A stretch of 64,000 bases of DNA. It comes from an uncultured Planctomycetaceae bacterium. Lineage in GTDB: Bacteria; Planctomycetota; Planctomycetia; Planctomycetales; Planctomycetaceae. The translations under genes were made by a program, and so were the position numbers. Location of the stretch: the NCBI GenBank assembly GCA_943787265.1, contig CALSLT010000028.1:39389-103388 (forward strand), given 5' to 3'. Below, in pieces: positions 8,327-17,431 of this stretch (position 1 is its first letter; every line of letters starts with the position of its first letter). The notes under the pieces were generated by a model, which saw nothing but the letters and a program-made list of their open reading frames with translations, was not told the DNA's origin and did no database searches.

Positions 8327-9565
8327 CTACTTCGCGATCTTCCAGAGGTGACCGTCGCTGCGGACGAACATTTCGTTGTCGGCGATGGCGGGGGTGCTGA
8401 GGATTGTTTCTCCGACGGTGTTCTCCCCGACGATTTCGCCTTCGGCTCCGCTGATGTCGACGACCTGAGCGTCTCCTTTTTCATTGAAGAAAATTAGATG
8501 CTTGCCAGCGGCGACGGGAGTCGCACTGAAGGGGCCTTTCAAACGGAGCCGCCATAAAAGGCTGCCGGTGTTTACGTCGGCGGCCTGTAGGACTCCGGCG
8601 CGGTTCACGACGAAGACTTTCCCGTTGACGGCGATTGGACTCGACGTTCCGGGGCCGAGCTTTCGGTCGTTCCACAGAACTTCCGGCGAGCCCTCTTCAT
8701 CGTCCACTTTTTCGCCGAGTCGCACAGCCGTCAGACCGTTTGATGGGATCAGCAAAGAATCCAGAGTGACGACAGACGACGGAATCGTCGAGGCACCATC
8801 GCCAAACTTCCAGATCGTTTTTCCAGTCTGAGGATGCACGGCTTCGATCCCGGCTGAAGACTGAAGAAGTGCCATCGGAGCCGCATCACCTTCCTGCCAG
8901 AAGGTTGGCGATGTCCAATTGGCTTTCTTAGGCCGAACCTTCTTCCATCGAGCTTTGCCGTTTGATGTGTCCAGGCCGGTGGCGAATGACTCGGCGTCAT
9001 TCTCGACCTGAACGATCAACGTGTCACCAATCACGATCGGCGATGACGACATCCCGAGGCTGTTACTGGCGTTTGGAAAATCGTGAGTCAGACCGCGAAG
9101 CCATTGCAGGTTTCCGTCGAGGTCCAGGCAAACAACATCGTTGCTTGAGTAGAAAGCGAAAATTCGCTCGCCATCGGAAGCCGGCGTCGGAGTGGCGACA
9201 GCCATTTTAGGATGAGTCATCGTGCGGCCCGTTGCCCAGAACTGACGCTCCCAGTTTTTCTGGCCACTCGCCCGGTCAAAGGACAAGACATGCAGACGGT
9301 CCTGCCGGAAACCGCTGCTCGCGGTCACGACGACCTGATCGCCGATGACGATCGCCCCAGATGCTCCTCGACCGGGCAGATCAACTTTCCATGCAACGTT
9401 CTCAGTGTCGGACCAGGTGGCCGGAATCTCAGAAAGCGCGGAGACTCCCGAAACGTCGTTACCTCGAAACTGCAGCCAGTCGGCTCCCGTCAGGCAGGTT
9501 GAAGAAACCATTGCCGCCATCAAAGGAATGATTCGCCGGGTTAATGAATTTTTCAGGTTGGTCAT
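8327..9565 (-). CDS. secreted PQQ-type beta-propeller protein
   Basis: The 412-residue product has an N-terminal export signal (RRIIPLMAAMVSSTCLTG) followed directly by ADWLQFRGNDVSGVS, the usual entry to planctomycete PQQ-like propellers. Repeated WD-like strands follow, for example VAWKVDLPGRGASGAIVIGD, GQKNWERQFWA, GKARWKKVRPKK, GSLLWRLRLKG, giving seven to eight blades. No catalytic dehydrogenase residues stand out, so it may be a binding or structural propeller rather than an enzyme. The ATG at 9565 has AAGGAG seven bases upstream and overlaps the stop of the preceding gene as ATGA, showing translational coupling. A longer open frame exists upstream but lacks such support. Confidence 0.85.
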   Translation of the reverse strand: MTNLKNSLTRRIIPLMAAMVSSTCLTGADWLQFRGNDVSGVSALSEIPATWSDTENVAWKVDLPGRGASGAIVIGDQVVVTASSGFRQDRLHVLSFDRASGQKNWERQFWATGRTMTHPKMAVATPTPASDGERIFAFYSSNDVVCLDLDGNLQWLRGLTHDFPNASNSLGMSSSPIVIGDTLIVQVENDAESFATGLDTSNGKARWKKVRPKKANWTSPTFWQEGDAAPMALLQSSAGIEAVHPQTGKTIWKFGDGASTIPSSVVTLDSLLIPSNGLTAVRLGEKVDDEEGSPEVLWNDRKLGPGTSSPIAVNGKVFVVNRAGVLQAADVNTGSLLWRLRLKGPFSATPVAAGKHLIFFNEKGDAQVVDISGAEGEIVGENTVGETILSTPAIADNEMFVRSDGHLWKIAK

Positions 9566-10779
9566 TCGGAAGCTCCTTCTGCCTGAGCGGTCAATCGTTG
9601 TGGCTGGCGTTTCTGGGATCGCACGTCTGAAGTCGTCTGATTTTTTGAGCTGACCGGCAGAACGGCAACACCGGATGGGTCGCACACTCGGATCTGAATC
9701 TGGTATCGCTGTGCCCAATCATCATCCTGTTCGTTCTGGCAAAGTTTCAACAGGATCACGTTCTTACCGGCCTTCAACTTTGCAGGAACTCGGTATTGGT
9801 CGATGGCCATGCCGCGGTGATATTCGTCCCGGCCGAAGAGGAACTTTCCGTTGACCCACAGTTTCCAGGCGTTCGGTGTTCCGAATCGAAACTCGACGTT
9901 GCGGTTGGCAGCGGCTTCGTAGGAAGTTGCGAGGTACATCACTGCTCCCTTGTGAGGAGCGACAGACTTCGCAATGTCGACAATGCCGAACTTGTCTGAG
10001 GTGGTGATCTCGCCCCAGGCAACTTCGCCATCCTTCGCCTTCAGCTTCGCGGCAAAGTCGAGTTCTTTTTCCGGTGCGTAGGCGATGTCAAAACCAATGA
10101 AGTCACGATTGTCGAATGGGCCCACAATCCGCCAGGCGGTCAGAAATCCAAAGTGACTGACCAGGTCGACTTCGTCGCCAAGGTCCTTCAGCGATTTCGA
10201 AATCTTCTTGACCAAGTCAGAGTCCGTCGCACCGGACAGGGCTTTGCGATAAACCTGCTTTGCTTTGTCGGCAGAGTCTTTGCCAAGGCCTTCCGCTTCA
10301 CCGACCAGACGTTGGACGGCGTCGCGTCGAAACTCGGGGCTTGGATCAAGCAACATCGTCGGGATCAGTCGATCGCCAGCAGTCGAGTCGACTTTCGCCA
10401 ACACCTCGAAGACCAGTCGTCGAGCACGGGGATCGTTGGAGCGTTCCAGCACGAACGCTTCGAGTTGTTTTGCTGGAAGAGGCTTCTTCGCGGCGAGGTG
10501 TCGATCGGCGACTGACTCGACTGCGTTTCTCAGATAGTTTGCCGCGAGCGGTGACGCTCCTTCGAAGCCAGCAAGAATCTGCGAGAGGTCACTGGCAGAA
10601 GCCGCTGACAAGGTCCGTACTGCGGCGGCCGCGGCTTCGTTGCCCTGCCCCTCGCGAGAGACACTTCGGACGGCCTTGAGTTGCGGGCTGAGATCCGCGG
10701 CCGAAAGGTTCGCCACTGTCGAGAACACGATGGCCGAAAACACGCTGGCAGCGGCAAAGCTGCGACTAAAGCGGGGCAT
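9562..10779 (-). CDS. secreted HEAT-like repeat protein with C-terminal beta-sandwich
   Basis: The 405-residue protein starts with a signal peptide (FAAASVFSAIVFSTVANLSAA). Residues about 30-200 are helical and HEAT-like (DPRARRLVFEVLAKVDS, PEFRRDAVQRLVGEAEG). Residues about 215-375 are a beta domain with WRIVGPFDN and TPNAWKLWVNGKFLFG, a pattern I know from planctomycete secreted proteins as a galactose-binding-like or PA14-like sandwich that may bind a glycan. AGGAG lies 7 bases before the ATG. It is the first gene of a coupled pair with the PQQ-type propeller, since its TGA overlaps that gene's ATG. Function is otherwise unknown. Confidence 0.7.
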   Translation of the reverse strand: MPRFSRSFAAASVFSAIVFSTVANLSAADLSPQLKAVRSVSREGQGNEAAAAAVRTLSAASASDLSQILAGFEGASPLAANYLRNAVESVADRHLAAKKPLPAKQLEAFVLERSNDPRARRLVFEVLAKVDSTAGDRLIPTMLLDPSPEFRRDAVQRLVGEAEGLGKDSADKAKQVYRKALSGATDSDLVKKISKSLKDLGDEVDLVSHFGFLTAWRIVGPFDNRDFIGFDIAYAPEKELDFAAKLKAKDGEVAWGEITTSDKFGIVDIAKSVAPHKGAVMYLATSYEAAANRNVEFRFGTPNAWKLWVNGKFLFGRDEYHRGMAIDQYRVPAKLKAGKNVILLKLCQNEQDDDWAQRYQIQIRVCDPSGVAVLPVSSKNQTTSDVRSQKRQPQRLTAQAEGASE

Positions 10780-10826
10780 GAGATAACTCCTGTTTCGTCT
10801 TATGACTTCGTCAGGCCGAACCTGAC

Positions 10827-11831
10827 CTACGAGTTTCGTTCCTCGGCAGCGTCCAGGATGGCGGTCGTCATGTCAAACACGGGCAGCGCGCATTCGAGTG
10901 GCGAGATGTTATCCGCGACGCCCGTGACCAGATCGAGAAATCCAGTCACCGGGTTGTCAGTTGATTCTCGGCCGCTCTGTTCAGCCGGCAGATTGATCAA
11001 TTCGACTTCGTTGTCGCGGCCGATGAAAAGCTGAAAGTCCCGAACGATGAGGTCAGCTTTCTCGCAGTGGATGAACAACTCCTCGTGAAACGAGTTTGAG
11101 TTTCCGATGAACGACAGCGAAAACGGCACGGCTCGATCACCGCCGTCCTGGCCCGAGTCGTCGAGCAACTCGCCGTTAACCAGCGTCGCGATCTCGACGT
11201 TGCTGCCAGCCTTGGTGCTGCGGGCCGAGAAGTCGCCGAGTCCAAGGCCAGTAACGTAGAAGAGCCCGTCCAGTCGATGGCTGCCCGCGTCGCCGAGGTA
11301 GCCTCCGTAGTTGATGTCGGGATCGTTTCGCCAAGTTTCGGCAATGGTCTGCTGCCAGCGTTCGGCGTTCACCGCCGTCACGCCAACGATGTTGCCCCAC
11401 TGGCCGGATTCAACTTCCTCTTTCATCCGCCGGTAGATCGCCCAGAAGCGACGCTGGTAACCAAGCATGAAGTGAAGGTAGCTGAGACTTTGCGACAGAT
11501 CGATCAGGCCGATGATCTCGTCCCGCGTCGCCGCGAGCGGTTTTTCGCACAGCACATGTAGATCGTGTTTGGCGGCAACTCGAACCTGTTCGGCATGCAC
11601 GGAAGTTGGCGTGCAGATTACAGCCGCGTCGGCATTCGACTGAGCGCAGGCATCCTCGGCCGAATCAAACACCGGTGCGTCGGGAGCCACTCGGTCTCGA
11701 AGTTGCGTCGCGGCTTCTCGGTCGGCATCAAAAAATCCGGCCAGTGTAGATCGCGAGTCGGCAGCCAGCCGCTCTGCATGAGCCAGCCCCATCCGGCCGC
11801 AGCCGATCACAACGCATCGAAGACTGTCCAT
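10827..11831 (-). CDS. Gfo/Idh/MocA family oxidoreductase
   Basis: The 334-residue protein opens with a Rossmann fold, CVVIGCGRMGLAHAERL, for NAD(P). VLCEKPLAA near residue 95 carries the family's EKP motif, whose lysine is catalytic. Residues about 125-330 form the alpha/beta C-terminal domain, with GGYLGDAGSHRLDGLFY holding the conserved Asp and His of the active site. Members act on sugars, inositols or related cyclic alcohols; the substrate cannot be named. There is no Tat signal, so it is cytoplasmic. It lies 47 bases upstream of the HEAT-like gene on the same strand and could form a unit with it. Confidence 0.88.
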   Translation of the reverse strand: MDSLRCVVIGCGRMGLAHAERLAADSRSTLAGFFDADREAATQLRDRVAPDAPVFDSAEDACAQSNADAAVICTPTSVHAEQVRVAAKHDLHVLCEKPLAATRDEIIGLIDLSQSLSYLHFMLGYQRRFWAIYRRMKEEVESGQWGNIVGVTAVNAERWQQTIAETWRNDPDINYGGYLGDAGSHRLDGLFYVTGLGLGDFSARSTKAGSNVEIATLVNGELLDDSGQDGGDRAVPFSLSFIGNSNSFHEELFIHCEKADLIVRDFQLFIGRDNEVELINLPAEQSGRESTDNPVTGFLDLVTGVADNISPLECALPVFDMTTAILDAAEERNS

Positions 11832-12290
11832 GTAAGTCGTTTCACTGCTGAGGATTGGGGGCGGTTTACTCGCAATCGTTTGTTTCAGACTGTACGCTGG
11901 CTTCAGATCGCTGCACAGTCAGCGGTTCCCGCCTGATCGACGCCCATAAATATCCTTACCCGCCGGCAACTCCACTCAAATCGTCTCGTGCATCACACGG
12001 TTGAGCTTCTTCAAGCTTAAACCGGAAAATCCGCCATAACGGGTTCTGTGCTGACTTCGAGAATGCGTGGAATGACCAATGGGAAACGGCTTTTCGGATA
12101 CTGGCGAATTCGGGCGACCTGACTCCAGAATAGTATCGTGATCTTCAGATTCGAGGCGTACCTCGAACATCGTATAAACAATGCCCCATTCCTTGTGCAG
12201 GTGGTTTCTTCGTCAGGTCAATCGGTCGGGAACGTTCCCCACACCGAGGCAACTGCCGATGCCGCCGAAACAGTTTTCAGGAGATTTGAC
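11832..12290. other. intergenic region upstream of the cupredoxin-like pair
   Basis: About 460 bases lie between a minus-strand oxidoreductase and the plus-strand cupredoxin-like gene. An open frame runs through 12138-12290 into that gene but has no binding site and no export signal at its start. I see no clear promoter, repeat or RNA. Confidence 0.35.
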
Positions 12291-13085
12291 ATGCTTTCAC
12301 GTTTCCGCCTGACCGCCGTTCTGCTCGCCGCAGTCGTCGCTGGCCTGACTACTCAATCATTCGCCGCTGACGGATACGGCGATCTGACAGGCCGAATAGT
12401 TTTCGACGGTGACGTCCCCAAACTGCTGCCGAAAATCAAAAAGACGGATACGGCTGCAAAGTTGCCAGCGTGCTGTGCGATCAAAGACACCGCCAACGAC
12501 TCGCTGGTGATCAATCCGAAGAACAAAGGCATCCAGCACGTCTTCGTGTACTTGAAGAAAGTTTCTAAGAGCGACATTCACCCAATGCTGGCTAAGAGCA
12601 AAAAGGCCGAAGTCGTCTTTGACCAGAAAGAGTGCATCTTTAAACCACACGCGATGGTCGTTCGCACAGACCAGCAGGTCGTCGTCAAATCCGATGACAA
12701 CGTTCCGCACAACACGCACACTTACCCAATCTTTAACGAAGGTCAGAATTTCATCGTCGCCCCGAACGATCGCAAGGGGGTCAAGATGCCGAAATTCAGT
12801 ATGAAAGAGCCGCTGCCGATGCAGGTGAAGTGTGACATCCACGCATGGATGCAGGCTTACTGGCTGGTTATCGATCATCCATACGCAACAGTCACCGATG
12901 CCGATGGCCGGTTCACCATTCCGAAACTCCCCGCTGGCGACTACGAATTCGTCGTCTGGCAGGAAAGAGTTGGATACGTCGACAAGAAGATGAAGGCCAC
13001 GATCAAGGCTGACGCCAAAACGGACCTCGGCGACGTCAAAGCTGCAGCCGAGAAGTTCGAAGTCAAAGCTGACGAGAAAGAGTAA
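12291..13085 (+). CDS. secreted cupredoxin-like protein with carboxypeptidase-regulatory-like domain
   Basis: The mature protein follows a signal peptide (LTAVLLAAVVAGLTTQSFAA) and totals 264 residues. The middle resembles methylamine-utilisation and plastocyanin-like proteins: FKPHAMVVRTDQQVVV, then VPHNTHTYPIFN, then MQVKCDIHAWMQAYW. The His and the C-x2-H-x2-M group are arranged like the ligands of a type 1 copper site. The C-terminal 70 residues (VTDADGRFTIPKLPAGDYEF) form a carboxypeptidase-regulatory-like beta domain. AGGAG lies seven bases before ATG 12291; the in-frame start at 12138 has no support. A paralogue follows directly downstream beyond a terminator. Copper binding and any electron-transfer role are inferred. 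Confidence 0.75.
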   Translation: MLSRFRLTAVLLAAVVAGLTTQSFAADGYGDLTGRIVFDGDVPKLLPKIKKTDTAAKLPACCAIKDTANDSLVINPKNKGIQHVFVYLKKVSKSDIHPMLAKSKKAEVVFDQKECIFKPHAMVVRTDQQVVVKSDDNVPHNTHTYPIFNEGQNFIVAPNDRKGVKMPKFSMKEPLPMQVKCDIHAWMQAYWLVIDHPYATVTDADGRFTIPKLPAGDYEFVVWQERVGYVDKKMKATIKADAKTDLGDVKAAAEKFEVKADEKE

Positions 13086-13130
13086 GCGGCAAACTCACCG
13101 CTTCATCGCGGCGAGCAGACAATGAATACA

Positions 13131-13168
13131 AAAACGGCGGGAAGACACTCGATCTTCCCGCCGTTTTT
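13131..13168 (+). terminator. strong rho-independent terminator between the two cupredoxin-like genes
   Basis: AAAACGGCGGGAAGA at 13131-13145 pairs fully with TCTTCCCGCCGTTTT at 13153-13167 around a 7-base loop, and the right arm ends in a T-run. It separates the two paralogues, which are therefore probably transcribed independently. Confidence 0.9.
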
Positions 13169-13242
13169 GTTTCGGGGTTACATCGCTCTGAAATCATTGA
13201 TGAGCCAAAATGACTGTCCATGATCTTTACTCAGGACTCGCC

Positions 13243-14079
13243 ATGAAGATCTTCGGTTTGCCGATGTCGCTCTCGCAGAAAATCCTCTACGCCGTTCACA
13301 TTGTGTTTTTGATCACAATCAACATCGCCGCCTCAACGGAAGCGAATGGTGGAGAAGAGTACGGCGATGTCACTGGCCGAATTATTCTCCAGGGTGAGAT
13401 ACCAAAGCTCCGCCCTCTGCTGGGCCCAGGCGATAACAACAAAGCTCGCGATGCAGCGTTGTGTGGAGCATTGGATATTCCAAATGACAGCTTGGTCATT
13501 CATCGCAAAAACCGCGGAATTCAGAATGTCCTAGTCTATCTTAGAAAGGCGCCGAAAGAGGCCATTCACCCGGTCATAGAGAAACGCAAGAACCAAATGC
13601 TAAAAGTCAGTTTGAAGAACTGTAGATTTCACCCTCACACGATGGTTGTACGCAACGACCAGGAAGTGGTCATCGAACAGGGCGGCGCAACTGGCCACAA
13701 CGTTCATACATATCCAATTTTTAACCGCGGATTCATCACGCTGGTCCGACCTGGCAAGCCCGGACTGCCGATAAAACTACAACCATTCAAGCTGAAAGAA
13801 CCGCTGCCAATGCAAGTCAAATGTGACATCCACGCGTGGATGCAGGCTTACTGGCTGGTGCTCGATCATCCTTACGCAGCAACAACCGACGCCAATGGCA
13901 GATTTACCATCGATAAACTTCCAGAAGGTGAGCACTCGCTTACGATCTGGCATGAGCGCGTTGGGTACATCGAAAAGGCTTATAAGATCGACGTGAGCAA
14001 AGACAAACGCGTTGACCTTGTCGTTTATGAAGTCCCACTCGATCGCTTCGAAATCAGAGACGACGAACTTCGAGAATGA
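13243..14079 (+). CDS. second secreted cupredoxin-like protein (tandem paralogue)
   Basis: This 278-residue protein is a diverged copy of the one just upstream. It keeps the exported start (LYAVHIVFLITINIAAS), GDVTGRIILQGEIPKL, the FHPHTMVVRNDQEVV strand, HNVHTYPIF and the ligand segment MQVKCDIHAWMQAYW, which is identical between the copies, followed by TTDANGRFTIDKLPEGEH. The middle and the C-terminal tail differ. I chose ATG 13243 because AGGA stands six bases upstream; an ATG at 13210 would add eleven residues before the signal peptide. Base composition is more A+T-rich than in the first copy. Its terminator, if any, was not seen. Confidence 0.72.
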   Translation: MKIFGLPMSLSQKILYAVHIVFLITINIAASTEANGGEEYGDVTGRIILQGEIPKLRPLLGPGDNNKARDAALCGALDIPNDSLVIHRKNRGIQNVLVYLRKAPKEAIHPVIEKRKNQMLKVSLKNCRFHPHTMVVRNDQEVVIEQGGATGHNVHTYPIFNRGFITLVRPGKPGLPIKLQPFKLKEPLPMQVKCDIHAWMQAYWLVLDHPYAATTDANGRFTIDKLPEGEHSLTIWHERVGYIEKAYKIDVSKDKRVDLVVYEVPLDRFEIRDDELRE

Positions 14080-14088
14080 GCGACACTC

Positions 14089-15204
14089 TTAAATCGTGAT
14101 CCAACGGTCTCGTGACGCGATTGGCCACTGGCCAATGACTTCGCCGCCAGACACGACGTAGGCGGCTCGGTGGAGGGCCGATGTCGGGCAGATGTGGCGG
14201 GGGATGGCGAGTAGCTCGTCGCCGGGTTCGAATTCTTCTGCCCGCGAAGTTTCCAGGACGAGGTGCTCTTCGTTCTGCAGGACAGCTTCGGCGTCTGGAA
14301 GGTCCGGGAAGGTCAATCGCTGGCCGGCCGGTGGGTCAGAGGCCACAGCTTTGTAGCCGATGTCGAGCGTGATGCGCGTCGGCGTTGGTCGACTGATCAC
14401 CCGAGTCAGCATCATCGCGGCCGGCGGGAATACCATGTCCGGGAAACGACCGCCGTATCCGGCATCGTTATAGACGCATGTGCCTGGGCTGTACTCGATG
14501 CCTGGGTCTGACTTTTCAGCATAGATCGGAAATGACGCAGTGCCTCCGCAGACAAGTCGCGGGACCGACCACTCCTCTGCTTCAAGACTCTTTCGGAATT
14601 CAGCAACGCGGTCCCATTCTTCGTTCACGGCGGCTCGTCGTTCGTCGCGATCCGTCTGATGCTGATGCCCGTCGTAAACGTGCAGTCCGTTTGGAGTCAG
14701 CCCTTCGGTTTCGACAATCAGGCCGTAGAGTTCTTTCGCTTCTGGACCGACAGGAATGCCCGTTCGGTGCTGGCCGGTGTCGATGTCAAGCAGAACTCCG
14801 ATGCTGAGCGACTCCGCGGCCATTGCGGAGCCGAGTTCTTTGATGTGCTTTTCATGGTCCGCCGTGACGGAGAATTCAACGTCCGGATACTTCTGCCGGA
14901 ACGCGACGGCTCGGCCGATGTTTGGCCCGACCAGGCTGTAGGCAAGAAAGACATCTTTGACACCCGCGTCGGCAAGCATCTCGGCTTCGGCGAACGTCGC
15001 ACATTTGTGTCGAACAATTCCACGAGCGAGTTGCAGCTCGATAATCTCACGCGTTTTGTGAGTCTTGCAGTGCGGACGAAGTCGCGAGGCATCGCCAGCG
15101 ATTTCAATCATGTGGTCGAGGTTCTGCTCGACCATGTCGCGAAAGACGACGAGAGCCGGTGACAGGATCTGGCTCGAATCAGAGATGCGATAGCAGTCGT
15201 CCAT
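14089..15204 (-). CDS. D-threonine aldolase / D-serine dehydratase-like PLP enzyme
   Basis: The 371-residue protein has the fold-type III (alanine-racemase-like) arrangement. RPHCKTHKT at residues 44-51 carries the PLP lysine, CGGTASFP and EYSPGTCVYNDAGY bind the phosphate, and RHICPTSALH near the C-terminus holds an H-x-C pair. In eukaryotic-type D-serine dehydratases H-x-C binds zinc, while D-threonine aldolases use H-x-D with manganese, so the sequence leans to the former. It would break down a D-hydroxy-amino acid in the cytoplasm. GGAG precedes the ATG by 6 bases. It is convergent with the second cupredoxin-like gene, 9 bases away. Confidence 0.8.
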   Translation of the reverse strand: MDDCYRISDSSQILSPALVVFRDMVEQNLDHMIEIAGDASRLRPHCKTHKTREIIELQLARGIVRHKCATFAEAEMLADAGVKDVFLAYSLVGPNIGRAVAFRQKYPDVEFSVTADHEKHIKELGSAMAAESLSIGVLLDIDTGQHRTGIPVGPEAKELYGLIVETEGLTPNGLHVYDGHQHQTDRDERRAAVNEEWDRVAEFRKSLEAEEWSVPRLVCGGTASFPIYAEKSDPGIEYSPGTCVYNDAGYGGRFPDMVFPPAAMMLTRVISRPTPTRITLDIGYKAVASDPPAGQRLTFPDLPDAEAVLQNEEHLVLETSRAEEFEPGDELLAIPRHICPTSALHRAAYVVSGGEVIGQWPIASRDRWITI

Positions 15205-15455
15205 AAGGAACTCCGTAAACGTCGATCAAACGTGTGGGCGTCGAGACTGAAGTTGATGAGAATTTCTGATGGAAGTTTCAAGCCGAAACTGCAATTTTGC
15301 AATGCACTGAGTGATCCACCCTGCCGGCCTGCAGGGGCGATCTGGGCGGTGAGTGTAGAAAAGGCCAGGCACGCTCACTACGATTGTCAGAATCTTTCCG
15401 AGCGGGTCGATTGGTTGCGGCCAGCGGGTCATCTGCCCTCAGTTGCTGTCCAGAT

Positions 15456-17357
15456 ATGAATACTCATTATTGCAGAACGATTGCCTGTTCGGGCATCGTC
15501 ATTGGCATTCTGCTGCTGTCTGTGAATTCTGTTACCGCACAGGATCCAACAGCCCAGGGAGCCCAGCCTGCGGCCCCAACAGCAGATGCGCCAGCTCCGG
15601 CTGATACAAGTGCAGCCGGAGGACCACCAGCACCGGCGGGAGCCGTGGTTGATGCGGTTCAAGGCTCCGCCTGGCCACCATCGCCAGTTCCGTTCTTTCG
15701 CGGAAATGCGATCCCCAACAGCGCGACGCCCCCATTCCCGCAGATGGGTGGATACCTCAGCCTGTTTCGATTGATCTTCTATATCGGACTGCTGTCGTTC
15801 TGGGTCTGGTCGTCCGCCTGGGTAAATGAAGACAGCACGTCTCTGAAAGTCCGCAGCGACTTCTGGAACTCGTTGATGTTCGGAGCGGGAGCTGCCGGCC
15901 TCTTGCTGGCAGTCAGCTCGCCATCATTCTTTCTGGCATTCGTACTGATCGGAGCCTCGACTGGAACACCGCTCGGTTTTTACGTCAAAGAACGCAACTC
16001 CAAAGTTCCAGACAAAGCCAAGGTTCTCACCCCCGAACACATCCGCCGAGTGGGCATTAGATTGCTGGCCAAAATCGGCATCAACATCGGCGGTGAAGGC
16101 GAAGTCGGATCGGGAAATGGTCCCGACATTGTATTTGTCGGTCGTACAGAAACGGGGCGTATCGACACCTCGCGGACGAAGCAGGTCGAAAACTCAAGAG
16201 GTTTCATGGCCGCGAAGGAAGTGGTCTACGACGCTCTTATTCGCCGCGCGACAGACATCCATCTTGAGCCTCGCGAAGACACGATGAATATCCGCATGCG
16301 AATCGACGGGGTGATGTACCCCGTCGAGCCATTCGACCGAGCTCTCGGCGACGCCGTGCTGAACATCTTCAAGGTGCTCGGCGCGATGGACATCACCGAA
16401 AAACGCCGGTCGCTCGACGGAAGTTTTCGAGCGATCACCGAAGGTCGCGAAATCGACTTCCGCGTAGCAACACAAGGAATCCGCGGCGGCGAGAAAATGA
16501 GTCTGCGTATACTCGATCAGTCCGCCGCAACAGGAACGCTGCCCGATCTTGGGTTCCGGAAAGCTTTGGAAGAAAAACTGCTGGGCATTGTCCACCAGCC
16601 GCACGGCCTGTTGGTCGTCTGCGGCCCAACCGGTGCCGGAAAATCAACCACGCTGTACGCGGCACTGAAAAGTATCGACGCCTACCAGCACAACATCATC
16701 ACGATCGAAGACCCGGTCGAGTACCAGATGGAAAACATCACTCAGATCGAGGTCAACACAAAGTCCGGTCAAACGTTCGGTAGTTCGCTGCGAAGTATTC
16801 TTCGGCAGGACCCGGACGTGATCATGGTCGGCGAAATTCGAGACGACGAAACCGCGCAGATTGCGTGCCAGGCAGCCAACACCGGTCATAACGTTTTCTC
16901 GACCGTTCACGCCAACGATTCAATCACCGCCCTGTTCCGACTTCTGGACCTGGGCATCGAGCCGTTCTTGTTTGCAAGTTCGATCTCGGGCATCCTTGCT
17001 CAACGTCTCGCACGTCGTCTTTGCCCCAAATGTAAAGAGGCCTACAAGCCGAAGGCAGAATTCCTCAAACAGGCCAACCTGCCTGTCGACCGGATCGAAA
17101 AGTTCTACCGACCACCGAAGAACCCGGAAGACGAATGCACGGCGTGCGGAGGCTTGGGCTACCGCGGACGAGTCGGCGTCTTCGAATTTCTCGAAATCAA
17201 CGACCGTCTGCGTGACATGATTCGCGAAAAAGCACCGCTGTCACAATTGAAATCCGAAGCCCGCAAAAACGGAATGCTTTATATGCAGGAAGAAGGGCTG
17301 CGGTTAGTCGTTAAAGGAGTGACGTCCATCGAAGAACTGATGCGTGTTGTTAAGTAG
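15456..17357 (+). CDS. GspE/PilB-family secretion ATPase with exported N-terminal extension
   Basis: From ATG 15456 the protein has 633 residues. Residues about 200-633 are a full type II secretion/type IV pilus ATPase: GPTGAGKS (390-397, Walker A), TIEDPVEY, the Walker B segment VIMVGEIRDDE (455-465), the His box STVHAND, and a CPKC...CTACGG zinc knuckle. The first 180 residues are unusual: a signal peptide (IVIGILLLSVNSVTAQ), an Ala/Pro-rich stretch (about 31-95), and three hydrophobic segments (about 101-120, 137-155, 157-176). Three crossings after a cleaved signal would place the ATPase in the cytoplasm but tether it to the membrane, whereas classical GspE is soluble. It would power pilus or secretion machinery; no other pil/gsp gene adjoins it. 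Confidence 0.85.
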   Translation: MNTHYCRTIACSGIVIGILLLSVNSVTAQDPTAQGAQPAAPTADAPAPADTSAAGGPPAPAGAVVDAVQGSAWPPSPVPFFRGNAIPNSATPPFPQMGGYLSLFRLIFYIGLLSFWVWSSAWVNEDSTSLKVRSDFWNSLMFGAGAAGLLLAVSSPSFFLAFVLIGASTGTPLGFYVKERNSKVPDKAKVLTPEHIRRVGIRLLAKIGINIGGEGEVGSGNGPDIVFVGRTETGRIDTSRTKQVENSRGFMAAKEVVYDALIRRATDIHLEPREDTMNIRMRIDGVMYPVEPFDRALGDAVLNIFKVLGAMDITEKRRSLDGSFRAITEGREIDFRVATQGIRGGEKMSLRILDQSAATGTLPDLGFRKALEEKLLGIVHQPHGLLVVCGPTGAGKSTTLYAALKSIDAYQHNIITIEDPVEYQMENITQIEVNTKSGQTFGSSLRSILRQDPDVIMVGEIRDDETAQIACQAANTGHNVFSTVHANDSITALFRLLDLGIEPFLFASSISGILAQRLARRLCPKCKEAYKPKAEFLKQANLPVDRIEKFYRPPKNPEDECTACGGLGYRGRVGVFEFLEINDRLRDMIREKAPLSQLKSEARKNGMLYMQEEGLRLVVKGVTSIEELMRVVK

Positions 17358-17431
17358 TCAGGCTCGAATCTCGCACTCTGCAAGTAACGCGATGGCTGAG
17401 CACAAGTTTTCAATCTGACCGAAAGTCACCA

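Noticed and set aside
14224..14260. TTCGAAT word resembling a tRNA T-loop
   Set aside because: No acceptor stem or anticodon arm can be drawn around it and it lies inside a well-supported gene.
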